DNA from: SLJM01 sp964415785
GTDB taxonomy: Bacteria; Myxococcota_A; Bradymonadia; Bradymonadales; Bradymonadaceae
Assembly (NCBI GenBank): GCA_964415785.1
Contig: CAYQBU010000027.1
Coordinates: forward strand, 1 to 31,712
Reading direction: 5' to 3'
Length of the DNA: 31,712 nt
The notes under the pieces were generated by a model. The model ran no database searches and was not told the DNA's origin. It saw nothing but the letters and a program-made list of their open reading frames with translations. Made by a program: the position numbers and the translations under genes. Shown here piece by piece: positions 9,319 to 16,582 of the stretch (positions within the stretch are counted from its first letter, which is position 1; each line of letters opens with the position of its first letter).

Positions 9319-11184
9319 ATGACCTCCTCCAGCGACGCTTCCCAACTGCCCGACCGTCGACGGCGGCGCGAGATCCTTCGCCGGACCCGAATGGGTTTGC
9401 ACGAAGATCTCGACGATCTGCGCGATGAACTCAACTCCGACTACCAACGCTTCCATCGGCAGTTTACGACCTGTCATAAGGACTTGCCCGACTGGCTCGA
9501 CATCCCAGCCTCCGAGCTAAAGGCGCCCTTCTGCCTGGACGACCCGCCCGCCCTCCAGGACTGCCTCGTCGGCCCCCATGCTGTCGCCTCCATCGCCACT
9601 GAATTTGAATCCCTCCTTCACACCTGGCTCGGCGAAGAAGGCACAGACACCATCCCACTGTGGGATGGCGACAACTCCGACGACGGACTCGCCGACGAAC
9701 TCTCTTCCTTTGAGACCATGCTCCTCCGGGCCGACGATGAAGTCCAACAGCGCACCGAAGACGGCCCCGAAGGACTCGAACAAATCCTGGAATCGATCGT
9801 CTTTGAACTCGAAGACCGCCGCGAAACCGACGTGGAAGCCCTCGAATCCCTCATTCAAGACGGCTCCATCGACGCCGGTCGCAACGCACGGCGCGAGATC
9901 GCCGAGTTGTGGGAAGAACAGCGCCGCCGCGTTGACCATCTCCAATCCATCTGGGACGACCTGCTCAACCTCCACCACCGAGGCGTCTCCTCGACCCTCG
10001 ATGGCCTCGACGAGTTCCGCCAGTTCCTACACCGCCTCGTCGACGGACTCGTCGGAGCCGGCAGCCTGGACCACTCTCCCCTATCTCAGGCAAACCCCTC
10101 ATCCACCGACGACGAGCCCGGCCCCACCCAACCCATTGACACCGAATTCCTTCGCGACCAGACCTCCTCACCCTCCGGCGATGATCAACCAGCGACAACC
10201 CCCGACATCGCGGACACGGCCTTGATGGGACAAGCTCCATCCGACGCCGGCCTCACCGAGCCCATGGATGCCGGTCCCACCGATATCTCCACCGCTATCG
10301 CCCCGGAGTCGGACTCACCCCCCCCCACCGACGAGCCATCGACCCTCACTGAACAGCCCGAGCCCGAGCCTCCGCAAAACATCGAGCCCTCCTCGCCCAC
10401 ACAGACTGACTCCCACGACGATTTCGATGACACCGATCCGCCTCTGCCCAATCCGGAGGAGTCCCCCGGCGGACCCACCTCCTGGCGTTCTACTTCTCCA
10501 CCGACCGACCCCGACATCACAACCGATCCCGATCCACCGCCTTCCAACCCCGATGTCGATGAACACGCCCCGCCCCGCCTACGACTTCGGCTCCATCGCC
10601 AGCGCACCGGATGGGACGAGGTGGGAACCGACGAAATCCTCGCCGCCTTTGGCCCCCCGGCCATCTTTTTGGGCGTGCTGCTCTTGATGGGCATCCTCTC
10701 CCTCTTCGACCTCGCCCCCAACCCCATGGAATGGTGGGCCGACACCTTGCCCGGCGAGGCCCTCCCCGCCGCCCTCGGTGCCCTCCTTCTCCTCGGCCTC
10801 ATCCCCTGGGTCTTGAGATGGCGTCCCATGTGGCACGATTTGCGCTTTCGATGGATCCGGCGCGACGAATTGATCGATGACGTCGATCTAAAACTCTCTG
10901 CGTCCGACCGCCTCACCGTCGACCGCACCTCCTGGGATATCGACCAACTGCGCTCCATCTCCCTTCGACGCTGGTCCGACGAAAACGCTCCCGGCGATCA
11001 ACGGGGATGGCTCCTCACCATCAACCCTCCCTATCACGACCCCATTCATCTCATCGCCGATATCGACAACCAGACCCGCTGGGGTCAATCCCACACTCCT
11101 ACCGTCGATCGCCCCGATGGCGCCTGGCATTGCCCTCCCGCCGAGTTTCACGCCCTGGCCGACCACCTCGATGCCACGGCCTGA
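9319..11184 (+). CDS. Unknown two-TM protein with long disordered linker
   Basis: A 621-residue protein with no recognisable family. Residues 1-250 are charged and helical, without signal peptide. Residues about 255-430 are a Pro/Asp/Ser/Thr-rich linker that is almost certainly disordered. Two hydrophobic segments follow (about 447-467, AIFLGVLLLMGILSLF, and about 481-500, LPAALGALLLLGLIPWVL). The last 120 residues are a soluble strand-rich domain, ending WHCPPAEFHALADHLDATA, that resembles bacterial PH-like domains in layout (short Trp-rich strands after a TM hairpin); that is inference. Both soluble ends should face the cytoplasm. It is divergent from the GLUG gene with a 160-bp shared upstream region, and stands alone on its strand. 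No strong ribosome-binding site is seen. Confidence 0.8.
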   Translation: MTSSSDASQLPDRRRRREILRRTRMGLHEDLDDLRDELNSDYQRFHRQFTTCHKDLPDWLDIPASELKAPFCLDDPPALQDCLVGPHAVASIATEFESLLHTWLGEEGTDTIPLWDGDNSDDGLADELSSFETMLLRADDEVQQRTEDGPEGLEQILESIVFELEDRRETDVEALESLIQDGSIDAGRNARREIAELWEEQRRRVDHLQSIWDDLLNLHHRGVSSTLDGLDEFRQFLHRLVDGLVGAGSLDHSPLSQANPSSTDDEPGPTQPIDTEFLRDQTSSPSGDDQPATTPDIADTALMGQAPSDAGLTEPMDAGPTDISTAIAPESDSPPPTDEPSTLTEQPEPEPPQNIEPSSPTQTDSHDDFDDTDPPLPNPEESPGGPTSWRSTSPPTDPDITTDPDPPPSNPDVDEHAPPRLRLRLHRQRTGWDEVGTDEILAAFGPPAIFLGVLLLMGILSLFDLAPNPMEWWADTLPGEALPAALGALLLLGLIPWVLRWRPMWHDLRFRWIRRDELIDDVDLKLSASDRLTVDRTSWDIDQLRSISLRRWSDENAPGDQRGWLLTINPPYHDPIHLIADIDNQTRWGQSHTPTVDRPDGAWHCPPAEFHALADHLDATA

Positions 11185-11211
11185 ACAACATTGTGCCCGC
11201 TTTCCCAACAT

Positions 11212-11248
11212 AAAAAAAACGCGCCCCGGCCATCGGGCCACGGGCGCG
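11212..11248 (-). terminator. Rho-independent terminator of the ferritin-like gene
   Basis: On the minus strand a stem CGCGCCC/GGGCGCG with an inner GGCC/GGCC stem and four-base loop is followed by eight T (11219-11212). It begins 34 bases after the ferritin-like stop codon. The plus-strand side has no T-tract, so it serves only the minus strand. Confidence 0.92.
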
Positions 11249-11281
11249 CTTGCTCTTCGACCCCTCTTGGGGGCGATAACA

Positions 11282-11725
11282 TCAGTCTTCCCATCGTCCC
11301 TTCAAAATCTTCTCTGCTTCTTCCTTATGCCCCGTCTCGTCGGCGATCATGTCGTGGAGTTGGGCTTCCAATCCATAGTCGCCATAGGCTTCGGCCTGGC
11401 GCATTCGCTTGACGTATCGATCGATCGTCTCGCTCTCCGCCTCCACCACATTCTCCAACATCTCTCGCGCCGTCGTGGCCCGCCCTTCGATGGGCGCCGC
11501 CGTCGTCGTCGGCTTCCCGCCGAGGGCTGAAATCTTATTGGCCAAAAACTTGGCGTGCTCCATCTCGTCGCCTACTTCCCCTTCAAAAAACCCCTTGAGT
11601 TCGTTGCGGTGAATCCCCGACACATTCGCCGCATAGGTATTGTACATGATGATCGCCTGGTATTCGTTGGACAGGTCTTCATTCAACCCCTCGATCAACG
11701 TCGCCTTGTCGACTTCATTGCTCAT
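11282..11725 (-). CDS. Ferritin-like di-iron protein (bacterioferritin type)
   Basis: A 147-residue four-helix-bundle protein of the ferritin/bacterioferritin superfamily that should store or detoxify iron in the cytoplasm. The di-iron ligand pattern is visible: Glu in NEYQA (helix A), ExxH in DEMEHAKF (helix B), Glu in VEAESETI (helix C) and ExxH in DETGHKEE (helix D). The length and ligand spacing fit bacterioferritin-like proteins. The start has GGAGA six bases upstream. It is monocistronic, with a strong terminator just downstream. Whether it binds haem or forms a 24-mer cannot be told here. Confidence 0.9.
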   Translation of the reverse strand: MSNEVDKATLIEGLNEDLSNEYQAIIMYNTYAANVSGIHRNELKGFFEGEVGDEMEHAKFLANKISALGGKPTTTAAPIEGRATTAREMLENVVEAESETIDRYVKRMRQAEAYGDYGLEAQLHDMIADETGHKEEAEKILKGRWED

Positions 11726-11855
11726 AAGCTTTCTCCGTTGGTGTCTTCGTCAATGGCTCTCAGACCTCATGGTCCTACTCAGTGCCTTGTCGTCTTCAGC
11801 ACAAGCTAAGCAGCCCCGACGTCGAATCAACCCCACGCCCCACCATCGTTGCCCC

Positions 11856-13862
11856 TCAATCGCGTTTCGTCGCTTCCGGAATAAAGGGGGGCAGCGGCAC
11901 GTCCAGCGACTCGCAGACCGCTCTCAGCATCTCCGCCTCTTTAAGCACCACCTCGCCATCGCCCATCACGCAGTGGGCACAGGCATCGATCACCGCCTTC
12001 TTGATCTGCGGCGACGCCACCGACAACCGCTCCAAACAAGCGCTGACATTGGAATAAGTCCACCGCGCCGGCTCCCGATAGCTCAGCTTCTCACCCACCG
12101 CTGGCGGCAATTGGGCCGCCCCTTCACCAAAGGAGTGCTTCGCCTGCGCCTCTCCCTCATGGCCCACATGGGCCAGGCAGGACAGCAGAATTTCGATCTC
12201 GCCCATCACGCCACTGAAGGAGTGAAATTGCATCACTTTTCGGTCGGCATTGAAACGCGCCACTTCCAGGCGGTGCAACAGGACCTGCTCCAGAATAAAC
12301 TCCTCGAAACTGATCTTGTCGTCCGCCCAGATCAAGCGATCGACCATCGACGTAAACACCTCATATTGCTGATCGGTCAACCGCCTCAAGGTAGGCACCA
12401 GCAAATCCATGAGCGGCAACTTCAGCTCTGGATCCAATGCCCCCATGGCCGTCCACAGCTTTCGGGCCTCCGCAACCACTGCCGGCTGCCCATAGCGCTT
12501 GAGCATCTGCGATTGTTTTTTGCGCTCCTCCGGGTCCTCATCGAGCAGCATCGTATACACCAACGCCATCGCTCCCATGGGCTCCGAACGGGCCTTCATC
12601 AGCTCCGGTGGAATCTCGTCCAATAGACTCGAGCAATAGACCAGTTGCTGCGACGACTGCTGGCCCACGGAGCGACTGACATCGTCGGCCTCCATCGCAT
12701 AGTGCTGTTCTCCTTTGGCGCCAGACTTCGCCTTCGCGCCCCCCCCTCCCGCCAGCGCCGACACCCCGGCCGCACCTTCGGTGCCAATTCCACTTCGCGC
12801 CTGCCCCCCTTGCAACTTCTCATAATGCCCCTCAAACGCCGGATCCAGCGCTGCGATGCGCTTTTCCAGCGGTGGGTGGGTGCTCATCCAAGAGGTCAGC
12901 CACCCGCCTCCTCCGCGGCTTACACGACCAAAGCACATATGACTGACCTCTTCGGCATCCGCCGAACTCAAGGCCGACCCCTGGTCGTAGCCCCCAATCT
13001 TCTTGAGCGCCCCCGCTAACCCCTCGGGGTTTCGCGTAAACTGAACCGCCGCCGCATCGGCCAGATACTCGCGCTGGCGCGACACGGCGCTCTTGATCAA
13101 CCGACCACAGAGCAATCCGCCCAGCCCAAAGAGCCACAGCGCAAACCCTGCCGCCACAACTGCCGCCACCCCGCCGCCTCGTCCTCGCGAGCCACCGGCT
13201 CGAATCGTGCTCATCAAGATCCGGCCCGTCAAATACATCACCAAAATACCGTGGATCACCCCGATCAGCCGAATGTTCAGCCGCATATCCCCATTGAGAA
13301 TATGGCTAAACTCATGGGCCATCACCCCCTGCAACTCGGCCCTCGTGAGCTGCTCCAGTCCTCCCCGGGTCACGGCTACTGCCGCGTCATTCATCGTATA
13401 ACCCGCGGCAAATGCATTGATCCCCGCCTCGCCATCGAGCACATAGATCCTGGGCACCGGCACCCCCGAGGCCAATGCCATCTCCTCCACCACGTTGACG
13501 TAGCGCCGCTCCAATGGGTCCGACGACGAGGAGTCGATCTCTCGCCCTCCCATCTCCTCGGCCACCACACTTCCCCCTTTGCTCAACTCATTGGTCTTCA
13601 AATAGCTGCCCCCGGCGATCACCGCCGCCGTCACCACCAGCGCCCAAAACGCCAACTCCAGATCCACGAAGAAGGTCGATGAACTGCCAATATAATTCTG
13701 GGCCGCATCGACGTTGACCGCCACCATCAGCCCCATCATTCCCAGATAGGTCCCCACCGATAGCATCACCACGGCGATTCCAAACAAAAAGATCAGCCTG
13801 CCCGTCGCCTTTCGAGCCTCATCCTGCCGCGTGAAAAAATCCGTGCTTCCCTGACTGCTCAC
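11856..13862 (-). CDS. M48 (HtpX-like) membrane metalloprotease with TerB-like C-terminal extension
   Basis: About 668 residues. The GTG at 13862 is preferred over GTG 13868 because GAGG (13870-13873) lies seven bases before 13862 but only one before 13868. Two N-terminal TM segments (about 24-48, 70-88) precede an M48 peptidase domain with the zinc motif HEFSH (about residue 185), a third ligand Glu in SRQREYLADA (about 267) and two more hydrophobic segments between them, as in HtpX. HtpX removes damaged inner-membrane proteins. After a Gly/Ala linker (about 370-400) there are about 270 extra residues not found in HtpX, ending in a TerB-like acidic segment (AHCVMGDGEVVLKEAE). It lies 85 bases downstream of lemA, a pairing common in bacteria, with a hairpin between the two genes. 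Confidence 0.88.
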   Translation of the reverse strand: MSSQGSTDFFTRQDEARKATGRLIFLFGIAVVMLSVGTYLGMMGLMVAVNVDAAQNYIGSSSTFFVDLELAFWALVVTAAVIAGGSYLKTNELSKGGSVVAEEMGGREIDSSSSDPLERRYVNVVEEMALASGVPVPRIYVLDGEAGINAFAAGYTMNDAAVAVTRGGLEQLTRAELQGVMAHEFSHILNGDMRLNIRLIGVIHGILVMYLTGRILMSTIRAGGSRGRGGGVAAVVAAGFALWLFGLGGLLCGRLIKSAVSRQREYLADAAAVQFTRNPEGLAGALKKIGGYDQGSALSSADAEEVSHMCFGRVSRGGGGWLTSWMSTHPPLEKRIAALDPAFEGHYEKLQGGQARSGIGTEGAAGVSALAGGGGAKAKSGAKGEQHYAMEADDVSRSVGQQSSQQLVYCSSLLDEIPPELMKARSEPMGAMALVYTMLLDEDPEERKKQSQMLKRYGQPAVVAEARKLWTAMGALDPELKLPLMDLLVPTLRRLTDQQYEVFTSMVDRLIWADDKISFEEFILEQVLLHRLEVARFNADRKVMQFHSFSGVMGEIEILLSCLAHVGHEGEAQAKHSFGEGAAQLPPAVGEKLSYREPARWTYSNVSACLERLSVASPQIKKAVIDACAHCVMGDGEVVLKEAEMLRAVCESLDVPLPPFIPEATKRD

Positions 13863-13904
13863 CGACACACCTCATCGCCCTTGTTGGAATTGATGCTGAA
13901 ATTT

Positions 13905-13937
13905 GGGCCGGAGCACCAATGCTGCGTGCTCCGGCCC
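13905..13937 (-). other. Perfect 12-bp stem-loop between lemA and the M48 gene
   Basis: GGGCCGGAGCAC (13905-13916) pairs perfectly with GTGCTCCGGCCC (13926-13937) across a nine-base loop, 11 bases past the lemA stop codon on the minus strand. On that strand it is followed by AAATTTC, not a T-run, so full termination is doubtful. It more likely sets the lemA-to-protease ratio by partial termination or by protecting the lemA transcript end. Confidence 0.7.
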
Positions 13938-13947
13938 AATCTGCCGA

Positions 13948-14553
13948 TCAGTCGAAGGACACCTTCACCGCTTCGCGCTCTTCCTGATTCTCCACTTCGA
14001 AGAGCATCGCTCCCTCGAATCCCATCATCCCGGCAAACATCACCGCCGGAAAGGACTCCCGCGCCGTATTGTAGCGGGTCACGGCGTCATTATAGGCCTG
14101 ACGCGAAAAGGCGACCTTATTTTCCGTCGACGTCAGCTCTTCCATCAGATTATTCATCGTCTTGTCGGACTTGAGATCTGGGTAGTCCTCCGACAACGCG
14201 AACAGGCTGCCCATCGACCCCGTCAGCGCCGCTTCCGCTCCCATCAGGTTCTTGATCGCCTCCGGGTCCCCAGGGTTCTGGGCCGCCTGCTGGTTGGCCT
14301 GCTTGGCCTGGTTTCGCGCCTGGATCACCGCTTCCAGCGTCTCTCGCTCGTGCTCCATAAACGACTTCGCCGTCTCCACCAGATTTGGGATCAGATCGTA
14401 GCGACGCTTCAATTGCACGTCGATCTGCGAGTAGGCATTCTTGAAGCGCTGGCGCAATTTCACCAGCCGGTTATACATCCCTGCGAAAAACGCCCCAACG
14501 GCGATTAAAATGACGAAAAATACCAGAGCTACAATGATCAACGCTGTCGACAT
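13948..14553 (-). CDS. lemA: LemA family membrane protein
   Basis: A 201-residue protein with one N-terminal TM segment (LIIVALVFFVILIAVGAFFAG) and a long helical domain. The diagnostic LemA signature is present right after the TM: YNRLVKLRQRFKNAYSQIDV and RRYDLIPNLVETAKSF. LemA proteins form membrane-anchored four-helix bundles of unclear function, often encoded next to M48 proteases as here. AGAGG lies five bases upstream of the ATG. A perfect TTGACA (minus strand, 14608-14603) lies about 50 bases upstream, but no convincing -10 element follows at 17 bases, so the promoter remains uncertain. Confidence 0.95.
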   Translation of the reverse strand: MSTALIIVALVFFVILIAVGAFFAGMYNRLVKLRQRFKNAYSQIDVQLKRRYDLIPNLVETAKSFMEHERETLEAVIQARNQAKQANQQAAQNPGDPEAIKNLMGAEAALTGSMGSLFALSEDYPDLKSDKTMNNLMEELTSTENKVAFSRQAYNDAVTRYNTARESFPAVMFAGMMGFEGAMLFEVENQEEREAVKVSFD

Positions 14554-14750
14554 GCCAACCTCTTGGTTTGGTTACTCATCAATCGAACAATTCTTCATAC
14601 GTTGTCAACGACCACTCCACTGGCCCCACTCCTGGTGCCCCTCGTCACACGGCCGTCAACCCTCAGCGTTACTATCCTTGACCTAGACGGTGATCGTAGC
14701 GCTGCCTTTTGTAGCCTGTCAATCTAGCCACCCTTTGGGCCCCTCCGCTT

Positions 14751-16067
14751 CTAGCCCAGGCTGGGTTGCGAAGACGGCTCGATCGGGGCGCATTCCACGC
14801 CTCCAAATTGCGCCAACCGCTGCGCCAACTCCCGCTGCTGGTCGAAGAGGTCATGAACCGCAAACTGACCCTCTTCTGCCTGGGGACTCTTGAAGAAAAA
14901 GGAGAGCCAATCCTGCACCCCTTGGTCTCCTCCCCGTTGCGCGAGATCCAGAAATAGCGCCAGGTCCAACACCAGCGGCGCCGCCAAAATGGAATCGCGG
15001 CACAGGAAATTGACCTTGATCTGCATCGGATAGCCCATCCATCCGAAAATATCGATATTGTCCCACCCCTCCTTATTATCGCCTCTCGGGGGGTAGTAAT
15101 CGATGCGCACCTTGTGCGCCATCTCTTCGTAGAGCGCCGGGTGCGCGTCGGCATCCAGGATCGACTCCAGCACCGACAATTTACTCTCTTCTTTGGTCTT
15201 GAAGCTCCCCGGATCGTCGAGCACCTTCCCGTCTCGATTGCCCAGAATATTCGTCGAGTACCAACCACTGACTCCCAGATAACGGGCCGAAAACCCGGGC
15301 GCCAAAATCGTTTTGATCAGGGTCTGTCCCGTCTTAAAGTCTTTCCCCGCAATCGCTACCCCTTCTCTCTCGGCCAATTCCACCAGCGCCGGGCAGTCCG
15401 TCGTCAGATTCGGCGCCCCGTTGGCGTAGGGAATGCCCTCCTTGAGGCAGGCATAGGCGTACATCAGACTGGGGCTGATCGCCGGATGGTCGTCCTTTAG
15501 GCCTTGCTCGAAGGCCTCCAGGCTTTGGTGCACTTCACCGGGGGAGATGAATTTCTCCGTCGACCCACACCAGATCGCCACGCCCCGCTCGCAGCCGCGC
15601 GACTCCATAAAGCCTCGGATATCGTCGCGAAGCGCCTTCACAAGCGCTTGCTTGCCCTCGTCTTTTTTGACATTTGGTCCACTGAGGTTTCGCACGTACT
15701 CCTGGTCGAAGACCGCCTCCATCGGCGAGATGCTCTCCAGCAACGGCTTGACCGCGTCCAGGTGCTCCGGCGACAGCACCGCCGCTTCTTTGGCCGCGTC
15801 GTAGCAATTGCCCTCGTAGATATCCCAGCCCCCGAATTCCAGATCGTCTAGACCACTCAGGTCCACCACCTCGGTCAGGCGCTTTTTCTGACCGTCGACC
15901 TGAAGGGTTCCCTGCTGGCTGACGCTGCCCACCGCCGGCGTCACATCCTTTCGGATCGCCTCTACGCCGGCAATAAAGGTCGTCGCCACGGCGCCCATGC
16001 CGGGAATCAAGACCGCCAATTTGCCCTCTGCAGATTCCACTTGGTCCTTCTCATTTGACTCGGTCAT
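14751..16067 (-). CDS. ino1: myo-Inositol-1-phosphate synthase
   Basis: A 438-residue enzyme that converts glucose 6-phosphate to 1D-myo-inositol 3-phosphate using NAD, the first step towards inositol lipids or solutes. It has an N-terminal Rossmann motif (GMGAVATTFIAG), the core block KDFKTGQTLIKT with conserved lysines, the LGNRDG loop and the C-terminal DSILAAPLVLDLALF helix, all characteristic of the family. The start at ATG 16067 is chosen because GGGAGAGG lies a few bases upstream; the frame is open to 16118 but that extension is unconserved. It stands alone between lemA and a repeat element. A palindromic operator-like site lies 54 bases upstream, next to a TTGACT -35-like hexamer, so the gene may be under a TetR-type regulator. 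Confidence 0.93.
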   Translation of the reverse strand: MTESNEKDQVESAEGKLAVLIPGMGAVATTFIAGVEAIRKDVTPAVGSVSQQGTLQVDGQKKRLTEVVDLSGLDDLEFGGWDIYEGNCYDAAKEAAVLSPEHLDAVKPLLESISPMEAVFDQEYVRNLSGPNVKKDEGKQALVKALRDDIRGFMESRGCERGVAIWCGSTEKFISPGEVHQSLEAFEQGLKDDHPAISPSLMYAYACLKEGIPYANGAPNLTTDCPALVELAEREGVAIAGKDFKTGQTLIKTILAPGFSARYLGVSGWYSTNILGNRDGKVLDDPGSFKTKEESKLSVLESILDADAHPALYEEMAHKVRIDYYPPRGDNKEGWDNIDIFGWMGYPMQIKVNFLCRDSILAAPLVLDLALFLDLAQRGGDQGVQDWLSFFFKSPQAEEGQFAVHDLFDQQRELAQRLAQFGGVECAPIEPSSQPSLG

Positions 16068-16120
16068 AAACCCTCTCCCGGTGCCGCTATTTCGCCCACC
16101 TTCTCGGCAAGCAGTCAACT

Positions 16121-16138
16121 AATGAATGGTCATTCAAT
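16121..16138 (-). promoter_or_regulatory. Palindromic operator (TetR-like) upstream of ino1
   Basis: The site has perfect 6-bp arms TGAATG and CATTCA around a two-base centre, extended to 18 bp with one mismatch pair. This shape is typical of operators for TetR/FadR-type regulators in fatty-acid and lipid genes. On the minus strand a TTGACT hexamer starts three bases downstream, so the site would overlap or abut the ino1 promoter. The regulator is not in the window. Confidence 0.6.
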
Positions 16139-16168
16139 CCAGTGCTGTCCGCCGGAAGTACGTAGACA

Positions 16169-16274
16169 CTCTCGGCGAGGACTGGGCGACGAGGGCAAGG
16201 CGCGATAACGAGGCGATGCCTTAGCATCGTCGAGAAGTCGCAACACAGCCATCGCCGTTCAGCACCGCCGAGAG
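16169..16274. repeat. 106-bp imperfect palindromic element
   Basis: The outer arms CTCTCGGCG (16169-16177) and CGCCGAGAG (16266-16274) are perfect, and a central hairpin GATGC-ctta-GCATC (16215-16228) sits at the exact midpoint. Most of the sequence between also pairs with interruptions. The centre resembles the GATGC-GCATC hairpin and following TCGTCGAG of the 158-bp array at 24093-24552. It may be a MITE or REP-like repeat, or a structured RNA. The stretch 16275-16316 holds nothing that I can identify. Confidence 0.75.
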
Positions 16275-16316
16275 CGCTTGCGGATTGCCGAAGGCCAGCA
16301 CTAGGTCGTCGTCGCC

Positions 16317-16384
16317 TCTCCATTGGAGACCGGCCAAAGGAGTCGAACCTCCTTTCACCGCAAATTTGCGCCGACAAGCGGCGC
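16317..16384. other. Cluster of four consecutive hairpins upstream of ackA-pduL
   Basis: In order: TCTCC/GGAGA (16317-16329), AAAGGAG/CTCCTTT (16336-16355), the perfect palindrome CGCAAATTTGCG (16359-16370), and GCGCCG/CGGCGC (16368-16384). The last two share three bases and so exclude one another. On the minus strand the second contains GGTTCGACTCC, the tRNA T-arm consensus, but no cloverleaf can be closed around it. It could be a leader structure for the downstream gene on the plus strand or a tRNA relic. From 16385 to 16582 I see no further feature. Confidence 0.5.
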
Positions 16385-16582
16385 CACCTTAGCGACCAAC
16401 CCCACCCAACTCAAGGGGGACGACAACGATCACCACTGCCCTCGCAACCTGTGTCAACTGCTTCTACCGGCTTATCCAACGGATTCTGTCCCCCCTATCC
16501 CCCTTGCACCTCCAGACGTACTGTGGAAATCTTCGCCCATCGCATCCTTTCCGATTCCCCACGCCGAACCTCCCGGGTCCCC

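Noticed and set aside
14581..14608. lemA promoter based on a perfect TTGACA
   Set aside because: The -35 match is perfect, but the sequence 16-18 bases downstream (CGATTG/GATTGA) is a poor -10, so I do not list it as a promoter.
16324..16401. Possible minus-strand tRNA, because GGTTCGACTCC and a downstream TCTCCA are present
   Set aside because: An 8-base acceptor could only be formed with four G-T pairs, and there is no room for an anticodon arm with a proper loop. A selenocysteine tRNA would need about 95 bases and a UCA anticodon, neither of which is found.
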